This document shows, in pieces, positions 8,850 to 13,939 of a stretch of 13,939 bases of DNA (position 1 is its first letter; each line of letters begins with the position of its first letter). Location of the stretch: NCBI GenBank assembly GCA_949093475.1, contig CARXAY010000014.1, forward strand, positions 1 to 13,939. Direction: 5' to 3'. Below the pieces are notes generated by a model that saw only the letters and a list, made by a program, of their open reading frames with translations, ran no database searches and was not told the origin of the DNA. Both the position numbers and the translations under genes were made by a program. This DNA is from an uncultured Oscillospiraceae bacterium (GTDB lineage: Bacteria; Bacillota; Clostridia; Oscillospirales; Oscillospiraceae).

Positions 8850-8854
8850 TATAC
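8825..8854 (-). promoter_or_regulatory. Candidate sigma-F (forespore) promoter of spoIIR
   Basis: On the minus strand GTATA (8850-8854) is followed after exactly 15 nt by GGTTAGAATC (8825-8834). The Bacillus sigma-F pattern as I know it is GYATA, 15 nt, GGNNANAHTR; only the last base deviates. The predicted start at about 8817 leaves a leader of about 16 nt to the ATG or 25 nt to the alternative TTG. spoIIR is a classic sigma-F target, which supports the match. The -35 overlaps the ispE stop codon. Confidence 0.7.
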
Positions 8855-9712
8855 CGTATGGCACAAAAATGTGTTTGGATAGTATTCCGCCAGTTCCCGA
8901 TATGCGGCCTCGGCAGCAGTCTCGTCGTGGAACAGTCCGAACACCGTCGGCCCTGTACCCGTCATAGCCGCGCCCAGCGCCCCTTGGTTCACCAATGTAT
9001 TCTTGATGCTCTCCACCGTTCGCTTCTGGCGATCCAGAAGGACATCCTCGAACACATTGTAGAGCCGCCGGGCCACCCCTTGCAGGTCTTGGGCCTGCAG
9101 CGCCGCCACGATCCCATTGGTGTCCGGTCGCCGGCGGATCTTGCAGCGGTCGATCTGTGCAAACAGCGCCGGAGTGGAAACGGAGAAATTGGGCTTGCAA
9201 AGCACCGCAGTACACTGGGGCAATGGCGGCAAGGCCGTCAGCCGTTCTCCCCTGCCCTCCGCCAAAGCCGTGCCTCCCATGATGCAGTAAGGCACATCGG
9301 AGCCTACCCGTTCGCCGATGGTCTGAAGCTCTTGCAGGGAGAGTTCCGCTCCCGTGAAGCGGTTCAGGTAACGTAGCACAGCCGCCGCATCCGAGCTTCC
9401 GCCGGCCGTCCCGGCACAGACGGGGATATGCTTGTCCATCTGGATCATAAGCGGCTCAATGGTGTGCCCGGTGGCCTTTTGAAAGGCAATGGCCGCTGCC
9501 GCCGCCAGATTGGTGCGGTCTGTAGGAAGAAAGCTCACCTGACTTTCCACCCGCAGCCCTTCGCCCTCGTGGCGAAAGGTCAATGTGTCCGCCAGATCTA
9601 CCGTGGCCATCACCATGGCAAGCTCGTGATAGCCGTCCTCCCGCTTGCCCAGCACGTCCAGCGAAAGATTGATCTTGGCATAGGCCAGCTCCCGACCTTC
9701 CGGTGCGCTCAC
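8849..9712 (-). CDS. ispE: 4-diphosphocytidyl-2-C-methyl-D-erythritol kinase
   Basis: IspE is the cytoplasmic GHMP-family kinase that phosphorylates the 2-hydroxyl of CDP-methylerythritol with ATP, the fourth step of the MEP isoprenoid pathway. The 287-residue length fits the family. The N-terminal AYAKINLSLDV holds the conserved Lys13. The glycine-rich ATP loop is PVCAGTAGGSSDAAA (97-111), with Thr where Leu is more usual. Asp139 in VGSDVPYC matches the catalytic base. The C-terminal MTGTGPTVFGLF is the third GHMP motif. It starts with GTG at 9712, overlapping the TGA of the upstream phosphatase by 4 nt (GTGA), with a GAGGGGG Shine-Dalgarno inside that gene, so translational coupling is likely. 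Confidence 0.95.
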   Translation of the reverse strand: MSAPEGRELAYAKINLSLDVLGKREDGYHELAMVMATVDLADTLTFRHEGEGLRVESQVSFLPTDRTNLAAAAAIAFQKATGHTIEPLMIQMDKHIPVCAGTAGGSSDAAAVLRYLNRFTGAELSLQELQTIGERVGSDVPYCIMGGTALAEGRGERLTALPPLPQCTAVLCKPNFSVSTPALFAQIDRCKIRRRPDTNGIVAALQAQDLQGVARRLYNVFEDVLLDRQKRTVESIKNTLVNQGALGAAMTGTGPTVFGLFHDETAAEAAYRELAEYYPNTFLCHTV

Positions 9713-10308
9713 AGCGCCCCCTCAATGGCGGTCAGCAGTTCCGAATACTCTTCCAGCGCCGGAATATCCGGGTGTGCCGCTTTGATCTCCTCGGTAGAGC
9801 GGAACAAAAAGCCCGCTTTGCTGGCTTGGATCATGCCCAGATCATTGTAGCTGTCTCCTGCCGCAATGGTGTCGAAGCCCATCTTCTGAAGGGCCTTGAC
9901 CGTGGTCAGCTTGGTCTCGGCGCAACGCATCTTGTGTCCGGTGATCTCCCCCTCCGGGGTAATGACCAGATTGTTGCAGAAAATGCACGGCCATCCCAGC
10001 TTCTCCATCAAGGGCTGGGCAAACTCCTCAAAGGTATCGCTGACGATGATGACTTGTGTCTCTTTCCGCAGCGCGTCCAAAAACTTCTTCGCCCCCGGCA
10101 GCGGATCGATTCTGGCGATGACGGCTTGGATCTCCTTGATACCCATGCCGTGTTCCTTCAGCACTCCGATGCGCCAAGCCATCAGCTTGTCGTAGTCCGG
10201 TTCGTCCCGTGTGGTGCGATTCAGTTCCGAGATGCCGCTCTCCCGGGCAAACTCCACCCAGATCTCTGGCGTCAGCACGCCCTCCATATCAAGACAGACG
10301 ATATTCAT
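9709..10308 (-). CDS. thrH: ThrH-like HAD phosphatase (phosphoserine phosphatase / homoserine phosphotransferase)
   Basis: The 199-residue protein resembles Pseudomonas ThrH along its length as I remember it (205 residues there), including the opening CLDMEGVLTPEIW and IIVSDTFEEFAQPLM. ThrH removes phosphate from phosphoserine and can transfer it to homoserine. HAD motif I is Asp7-Met-Glu9, the DxE form typical of ThrH rather than DxD. Motif II is Ser90-Asp-Thr, and motif IV is GDSYND (151-156). The ATG at 10308 follows the aminotransferase stop by 18 nt, with GAGGGGAG in the gap. Its place after an aminotransferase fits serine or threonine family amino-acid metabolism. Substrate is inferred; a different small-molecule phosphatase role is possible. 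Confidence 0.85.
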   Translation of the reverse strand: MNIVCLDMEGVLTPEIWVEFARESGISELNRTTRDEPDYDKLMAWRIGVLKEHGMGIKEIQAVIARIDPLPGAKKFLDALRKETQVIIVSDTFEEFAQPLMEKLGWPCIFCNNLVITPEGEITGHKMRCAETKLTTVKALQKMGFDTIAAGDSYNDLGMIQASKAGFLFRSTEEIKAAHPDIPALEEYSELLTAIEGAL

Positions 10309-10326
10309 CCCGCGATCTCCCCTCTC

Positions 10327-11499
10327 TCACTTCTGCAGTGTACGCAAAAACCGCTCCAGCCGTTCCAGCGCTGTGGCCAGATCCTTCATGGAGGCGGCAT
10401 AGCACGCGCGGACGTATCCCTCTCCTCCCGGGCCAAAGGCCGAGCCGGGGATCACCGCCACCCGCTCGGCGGCCAAGAAGCGGTCACAGAATTCCTCGCT
10501 GGTCAGCCCAGTGGACTTGATACACGGGAAGGTATAGAACGCGCCCCGCGGCTCAAAGCAGCTCAGTCCCAGCTTACGGAAACCATCCACCAGAAAACGG
10601 CGGCGGCCGTCGTATTCCTCCCGCATGGCTTCGATATCCCGGTCGCCTTCGTTCAGCGCCTCAATGGCAGCATACTGGCTGGTGGTGGGGGCGGACATGA
10701 TCCCGTACTGATGGAGCTTGGTCATGGCGGACACGATCGGCTTCGGCCCGCAGACGTAGCCCAACCGCCATCCCGTCATGGAATAGGCTTTGGAAAAGCC
10801 GTTGATGACGATGGTACGCTCCTTCATATCAGGCAGGTTCGCCATGGAGACATGGTGTCCGCCATAGGTCAGTTCCGCGTAGATCTCATCCGAAATGACC
10901 ATAATGTCAGTACCCCTCAGGACATCGGCCAGCGCCTCCAGATCCTCCCGGCGCATGATGCCGCCGGTGGGGTTGTTGGGGAACGGAAGCACCACCGCCC
11001 GAGTCTTGGGGGTGATGGCATCTCTGAGCTGCTGTGCGGTGAGGCGGAATTCGTCCTCAGCTTTTGTCTCTACCATCACGGGTACGCCGTGCATCATGGC
11101 CACCAACGGGCCATAGCACACAAAGGACGGCGCAGGGACAATGACCTCATCTCCCGGCTCTATCAGACAGCGGAAGGCAAGATCCAAGGCCTCGCTGCCG
11201 CCTACCGTCACTAATATCTCACCCGTCGGCGCATATTCCAGATCGAACCGCCGCTTTAAGTACCGGGAGATGGCGGCGCGCAAGTCGGAAAGCCCCGCGT
11301 TGGGCGTGTATTTGGTGAATCCCCTCTCCAGAGAGTAGATGCCCGCGTCACGAATGTGCCACGGCGTGGGAAAGTCCGGCTCGCCGATCCCCAAAGAGAT
11401 GCCGTCCTCCATTCCCTGAAGCAGATCGAAATATTTCCGGATGCCGGAAGGGTGGATCTCCTGAACCCGGCGGCACATGATCTTGCTGTAGTCCATCAT
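10327..11499 (-). CDS. PLP-dependent class I/II aminotransferase
   Basis: This 390-residue fold-type I aminotransferase has the expected marks. GIGEPDFPTP is near 37-46, and TPNAGLSDLR is at 65-74. PNNPTGG (174-180) contains the cofactor-contacting Asn, and SDEIYAEL (203-210) supplies the Asp and Tyr. The Schiff-base lysine is Lys237 in GFSKAYSMTGWRLGY. It would transfer an amino group between an amino acid and a 2-oxoacid in the cytoplasm. The exact substrate (alanine, aspartate or another) cannot be read from the sequence. The ATG at 11499 overlaps the regulator's TGA by 4 nt, with AGGAGGAAAGG just upstream. A pair of Lrp-type regulator and aminotransferase recalls the Bacillus subtilis alaR-alaT arrangement, which makes alanine or a related amino acid a reasonable guess. 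Confidence 0.93.
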   Translation of the reverse strand: MMDYSKIMCRRVQEIHPSGIRKYFDLLQGMEDGISLGIGEPDFPTPWHIRDAGIYSLERGFTKYTPNAGLSDLRAAISRYLKRRFDLEYAPTGEILVTVGGSEALDLAFRCLIEPGDEVIVPAPSFVCYGPLVAMMHGVPVMVETKAEDEFRLTAQQLRDAITPKTRAVVLPFPNNPTGGIMRREDLEALADVLRGTDIMVISDEIYAELTYGGHHVSMANLPDMKERTIVINGFSKAYSMTGWRLGYVCGPKPIVSAMTKLHQYGIMSAPTTSQYAAIEALNEGDRDIEAMREEYDGRRRFLVDGFRKLGLSCFEPRGAFYTFPCIKSTGLTSEEFCDRFLAAERVAVIPGSAFGPGGEGYVRACYAASMKDLATALERLERFLRTLQK

Positions 11500-11975
11500 T
11501 CAAACACAAACCTTTCCTCCTGAACCTCCTGCGTAGGGAAAATCAGGTGTTTTTCCTTGTACTTTTTCAAAATGAAGTGGGTCGCCGTCCCGGTCACGTC
11601 TTCGATGGGGGCCAGCTTCTCCCCTACGAACTGAGCCACCTCACGAAGGGTGCGCCCGGAAATAATGACTGTCAGGTCAAACGCCCCGGACATCAGGTAC
11701 ACGCTCTCTACCTCGTCATATTGATAGATCCGCTGGGCGATGCGGTCAAAGCCCTCCCCTCGCTGAGGGGTGACCTTCACCTCGATCAGAGCAGTCACCG
11801 CTTCCCGCTGGGTGCGATCCCAGTCAATGATGGCCTTATACCCCAAAATGATCCGTTGATCCTCCAGTTCCTTGCGTGCCTTGGCCACTTCCGCCTCGCT
11901 GCAGTCCACCAGCGCCGCCAGCTGAGCGTCGGTGAGGGTGCAGTCCTCCTCCAGACGCTGCAAGAGTTTCAGCAT
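11496..11975 (-). CDS. Lrp/AsnC-family transcriptional regulator
   Basis: The 159-residue protein has an N-terminal winged helix-turn-helix (about 5-52, TLTDAQLAALVDCSEAEVAK as the HTH core). The effector/oligomerisation (RAM) domain spans about 60-138, with VESVYLMSGAFDLTVIISG (89-107) as its signature. A short acidic tail follows. Such proteins usually sense an amino acid and often control themselves and an adjacent gene, here the overlapping aminotransferase. The ATG at 11975 has GGATGAGG upstream. The gene heads the five-gene minus-strand run and is divergent from rsmI, with which it shares overlapping promoter elements and a palindrome that could be its operator. Confidence 0.93.
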   Translation of the reverse strand: MLKLLQRLEEDCTLTDAQLAALVDCSEAEVAKARKELEDQRIILGYKAIIDWDRTQREAVTALIEVKVTPQRGEGFDRIAQRIYQYDEVESVYLMSGAFDLTVIISGRTLREVAQFVGEKLAPIEDVTGTATHFILKKYKEKHLIFPTQEVQEERFVFE

Positions 11976-12016
11976 GATTCCTCATCCTTTCTCCAGAAAT
12001 CGAAATGTTAATGGTT

Positions 12017-12045
12017 ATTATACCACGTCGAAACATTGCTTGCAA
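12017..12045 (-). promoter_or_regulatory. Sigma-A promoter of the lrp-aminotransferase-thrH-ispE run
   Basis: On the minus strand a -35 TTGCAA (12040-12045) and a perfect -10 TATAAT (12017-12022) are 17 nt apart. The predicted start near 12010 gives a leader of about 35 nt before the regulator's ATG. Two bases of its -35 box are shared with the divergent rsmI promoter. Confidence 0.8.
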
Positions 12046-12064
12046 GCCACAAGTATGTTATAAT
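12036..12064 (+). promoter_or_regulatory. Sigma-A promoter of rsmI
   Basis: A -35 TTGCTT (12036-12041), a 17-nt spacer and a perfect -10 TATAAT (12059-12064) with an upstream TGT (extended -10) precede rsmI. Transcription would start near 12071, leaving a leader of about 29 nt. Confidence 0.8.
12038..12047. promoter_or_regulatory. Perfect palindrome across the shared -35 region (candidate operator)
   Basis: GCTTGCAAGC is a perfect 10-bp palindrome covering parts of both divergent -35 boxes. Its position between an Lrp-family gene and rsmI makes it a candidate autoregulatory site. It may also arise simply because the two -35 hexamers face each other. Binding by the Lrp-like protein is inferred. 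Confidence 0.4.
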
Positions 12065-12099
12065 AGCCAGAAACTTAGTCAACGAAAGGCGGTGCGCCT

Positions 12100-12939
12100 A
12101 TGCCCGGCATCCTCTACCTTGTCCCCACCCCCATCGGCAACCTCTCCGACCTGTCCCCGCGGGCTGTGGACACCCTCTCGCAGGCAGATTTTATTGCTGC
12201 AGAAGATACCCGCGTCACCCTCAAGCTCCTCAACCATTTCTCCATCAAAAAATCAATGGTAGCCTATTACCGCCACAACACCGCCGCCGGCGGGCAGGCA
12301 ATTTTGAAGCGGCTGTTAGAAGGCGAGACCTGCGCTCTGGTCTCCGACGCAGGTACACCCGCCGTCAGCGATCCCGGCGAGGAGCTGGTTCGGCTGTGTG
12401 TAGACCACGGCGTTGAGGTAGTTGCCCTGCCCGGCCCGTGCGCCCTCACCACCGCACTCTCCGTCTCCGGCCTGCCCACCGGGCGGTTCTCCTTTGAGGG
12501 CTTTCTGGCCATGAACAAGAAAAACCGCCGTGACCACTTGAACTCCCTAAAAAATGAGACGCGTACCATGATCTTTTACGAAGCCCCCCATAAGCTTCTG
12601 ACCACCCTCCAAGACCTCGCCGAGCTGTTCGGCCCTGACCGTCCTGTGGCCCTCTGCCGCGAGTTGACCAAGCTCCACGAAGAAGTCATCCGCACCACCT
12701 TGGGCGAGGCGGTAGCCCGCTATACCGGCCAAACTCCCAAGGGAGAGTTTGTTTTGGTGGTCGCCGGTGCGGAGTCTGTTGCCGAAGAAGCTCCAGACCC
12801 GGACGACGCGCTGGTGCAGGTCAACGCCCTACGCCGGGAGGGAGTCTCGCTGAAGGACGCCGTGCGGCAGGTGGCGGATTCCATGGGGCTCAAGCGCAAC
12901 CTTCTCTATTCCTTGGCTGTGGAGTCCGACAAGGGGTGA
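12100..12939 (+). CDS. rsmI: 16S rRNA (cytidine-1402-2'-O)-methyltransferase
   Basis: RsmI uses S-adenosylmethionine to methylate the 2'-hydroxyl of C1402 in the decoding centre of 16S rRNA. The 279-residue length fits the family (E. coli 286). Tetrapyrrole-methylase-fold motifs are all visible: LYLVPTPIGNLSDLS (5-19), AAEDTR (33-38), YYRHN (56-60), the glycine-rich VSDAGTPAVSDPG (81-93) and LPGPCALTTAL (110-120). The C-terminal part ends in a small helical region, QVADSMGLKRNLLYSLAV. The ATG at 12100 is preceded by AAAGGCGG. It is a single-gene unit by position: its own promoter lies upstream and a strong terminator directly follows. Confidence 0.96.
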   Translation: MPGILYLVPTPIGNLSDLSPRAVDTLSQADFIAAEDTRVTLKLLNHFSIKKSMVAYYRHNTAAGGQAILKRLLEGETCALVSDAGTPAVSDPGEELVRLCVDHGVEVVALPGPCALTTALSVSGLPTGRFSFEGFLAMNKKNRRDHLNSLKNETRTMIFYEAPHKLLTTLQDLAELFGPDRPVALCRELTKLHEEVIRTTLGEAVARYTGQTPKGEFVLVVAGAESVAEEAPDPDDALVQVNALRREGVSLKDAVRQVADSMGLKRNLLYSLAVESDKG

Positions 12940-12960
12940 CCCTTTCCGACGGCATCATAT

Positions 12961-13006
12961 AAAAACAGCGCTGAGATCCGTTTAGGGTCTCAGCGCCGCT
13001 TTTTTT
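12961..13006. terminator. Bidirectional intrinsic terminator between rsmI and the abrB-like gene
   Basis: A 12-bp stem (12968-12979 with 12985-12996, one T-G wobble) closes a 5-nt loop. On the plus strand it is followed by seven T (13000-13006), ending rsmI. On the minus strand the same stem is followed by TGTTTTTATAT, ending the convergent abrB-like gene. Confidence 0.92.
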
Positions 13007-13019
13007 GCTCATGCTCTGC

Positions 13020-13259
13020 TCAACGGGCCAGCTCGCGCTGGCAGTTGGCGCAGATGTTTTTGCCGTGAAAGGAACGCACGTCTCTGGAGTCACCGCAGAA
13101 CACGCAAGCGGGCTGATACTTTTTCAGCACCACACTGTTCCCGTCCACGTAGATTTCCAACGCATCCTTCTCTGCAATGTCCAGCGTCCGCCGCAGTTCA
13201 ATAGGAAGGACGATCCTACCCAGCTCGTCTACCTTGCGTACAATACCCGTGGATTTCAT
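13020..13259 (-). CDS. AbrB/MazE/SpoVT-type transition-state regulator with zinc ribbon
   Basis: The 79-residue protein opens with the SpoVT/AbrB swapped-hairpin DNA-binding domain (1-47; signature STGIVRKVDELGRIVLPIEL). The C-terminal tail has two CxxC pairs (Cys52/Cys55 and Cys70/Cys73), likely a small zinc ribbon in place of the longer oligomerisation tail of Bacillus AbrB. Such proteins bind DNA as dimers or tetramers and repress post-exponential genes; the targets here are unknown. The ATG at 13259 has GGAAGGAG seven nucleotides upstream and a strong sigma-A promoter. It is convergent with rsmI and divergent from spmA. Confidence 0.9.
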   Translation of the reverse strand: MKSTGIVRKVDELGRIVLPIELRRTLDIAEKDALEIYVDGNSVVLKKYQPACVFCGDSRDVRSFHGKNICANCQRELAR

Positions 13260-13307
13260 CTAAATTCTCCTTCCCTGATGCGACATCGTCGGTCAAAGAG
13301 ATGTTTC

Positions 13308-13337
13308 ATTATATACCTTCCTGTCGAATACTGTCAA
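13308..13337 (-). promoter_or_regulatory. Sigma-A promoter of the abrB-like gene
   Basis: On the minus strand a consensus -35 TTGACA (13332-13337) and a consensus -10 TATAAT (13308-13313) are separated by 18 nt. The predicted leader is about 40 nt. Near-repeated TTGACAG and TTCGACAG sit in and just after the -35. Confidence 0.85.
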
Positions 13338-13359
13338 TTACAATCCTTCCACGATTTTT

Positions 13360-13385
13360 AACAAAAAGGCGTGAGCGTTTTTGTT
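13360..13385. repeat. Inverted repeat with GTGA loop upstream of spmA
   Basis: AACAAAAAGGC (13360-13370) and GCGTTTTTGTT (13375-13385) pair around GTGA, with one G-G mismatch. The loop would be a GNRA tetraloop on plus-strand RNA. It lies in the divergent abrB/spmA gap, with no plus-strand gene ending just before it. It could be a minor terminator, an operator or an RNA element; nothing decides. Confidence 0.4.
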
Positions 13386-13389
13386 ACTT

Positions 13390-13419
13390 GTCATAAGTTT
13401 TGTCCCATTTTCATATCAA
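13390..13419 (+). promoter_or_regulatory. Possible sigma-E (mother-cell) promoter of spmA
   Basis: GTCATAAG (13390-13397), a 14-nt spacer and CATATCAA (13412-13419) partly match the Bacillus sigma-E pattern (a KMATATT-like -35, 14-15 nt, CATACAMT). Bacillus spmA is sigma-E controlled, which favours the call, but several bases deviate. Transcription would begin near 13426, very close to the first ATG of spmA. Confidence 0.35.
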
Positions 13420-13431
13420 TATCCCGAAAGG

Positions 13432-13939
13432 ATGTGGACAGACTTGGCAATGTCGGCGCTTTGGGTTGGAATGATCGTGATCTCATTGATATGCGGCCTT
13501 CTCACCGGAAACGGCGAAGCAGTAGGCGCGGCAGCGGTCTCCGGTGCGGCGCAGGGGGTAGAGCTTTGCCTCTCCATGGCTGGGCTGCTGTGTCTGTGGA
13601 CGGGGGTCATGGAGGTCATGCGGCGGTGCGGTCTGGCCGATAAGCTCTCCCGGCTTCTGCGGCCGCTTCTGCGCCGTCTCTTTCCGGCCTTTGCCGGTGA
13701 CAAAGAGGTCATGGATGCCGTCTCCGCCAACATCTCGGCAAACCTGTTGGGGCTTGGAAACGCCGCGACGCCATTAGGACTGGAGGCCTCCCGGCTCATG
13801 GCCCGGCGCACCCCCGGTGTGGCCTCCGACGGTCTTTGTATGTTCGTGGTGTGCAACACCGCCTCCATCCAGCTCATTCCCACCACGGTGGCGGGACTTC
13901 GCTCGGCGGCTGGCTGTACCACACCCTTCGACATCCTCC
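13432..13939 (+). CDS. spmA: Spore maturation protein A (3' end outside window)
   Basis: SpmA and SpmB are membrane proteins needed for spore core dehydration and heat resistance. The visible 169 residues have an N-terminal membrane helix (about 7-25, SALWVGMIVISLICGLLTG). A second hydrophobic segment (about 47-60) and the SpmA-like stretch DAVSANISANLLGLGNAATPLGLEA follow, then a third hydrophobic segment with FVVCNTASIQLIPTT. The family is about 195 residues, so little is missing. The ATG at 13432 directly abuts GAAAGG. The in-frame TTG at 13444 or ATG at 13450 may be the true start, which would also suit the candidate sigma-E start site. spmB would be expected just beyond the edge. Confidence 0.92.
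   Translation, partial: MWTDLAMSALWVGMIVISLICGLLTGNGEAVGAAAVSGAAQGVELCLSMAGLLCLWTGVMEVMRRCGLADKLSRLLRPLLRRLFPAFAGDKEVMDAVSANISANLLGLGNAATPLGLEASRLMARRTPGVASDGLCMFVVCNTASIQLIPTTVAGLRSAAGCTTPFDIL

Noticed and set aside
9703..11214. A 503-codon open frame on the plus strand opposite thrH and the aminotransferase
   Set aside because: Both minus-strand genes have complete motifs, good start sites and operon overlaps. The plus-strand translation is His/Gln/Arg-rich shadow sequence without a family resemblance.
1..13939. CRISPR arrays, tRNA or rRNA genes, insertion sequences, phage or defence genes
   Set aside because: No regularly spaced repeats, cloverleaf-like segments, transposase motifs or terminal inverted repeats were seen by eye on either strand. 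All long coding stretches are accounted for by the listed genes.

Overview
The window looks like a chromosomal segment from a spore-forming, gut-type Clostridia bacterium, probably Oscillospiraceae-like. The evidence is SpoIIR and SpmA sporulation genes, an MEP-pathway IspE, an AbrB-type regulator with a C-terminal zinc ribbon, fairly GC-rich DNA, and a giant secreted enzyme against mucin O-glycans. The genus is an inference.

Layout. (1) Positions 1-7974, minus strand: one open reading frame of 2658 visible codons that runs off the left edge. It encodes a secreted multimodular GH101 endo-alpha-N-acetylgalactosaminidase. (2) Positions 7975-8198: a control region with a good sigma-A promoter and a 5' leader carrying two adjacent perfect hairpins. 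(3) Positions 8199-11975, minus strand: a tight run lrp-like regulator > class I aminotransferase > thrH-like HAD phosphatase > ispE > spoIIR. Junctions are a 4-nt overlap, an 18-nt gap, a 4-nt overlap and a 47-nt gap. (4) About 12000-12070: two divergent near-consensus promoters, for lrp and rsmI, whose -35 boxes overlap on a 10-bp palindrome. (5) 12100-12939, plus: rsmI, ended by a strong bidirectional terminator shared with the convergent abrB-like gene (13020-13259, minus). (6) 13432 to the right edge, plus: spmA, partial, with a possible mother-cell sigma-E promoter.

How the parts work together. The Lrp-like regulator and the aminotransferase form a familiar amino-acid-responsive pair, joined by a phosphoserine/homoserine-type phosphatase and an isoprenoid kinase. 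The last gene, spoIIR, should be made only in the forespore. At the ispE/spoIIR junction there is a strong sigma-F promoter match inside a 13-bp-stem hairpin that buries the spoIIR start codon. Read-through mRNA from the upstream operon would fold and hide the start, while mRNA begun at the sigma-F promoter would lack the 5' arm and be translatable. This is the most interesting regulatory idea in the window. The GH101 gene is separately promoted and would supply the cell with Gal-GalNAc disaccharide from mucin-type glycoproteins.

No defence system, CRISPR, tRNA, rRNA, insertion sequence or phage gene was seen. The large plus-strand open frames opposite the GH101 and aminotransferase genes are judged to be codon-bias shadows.
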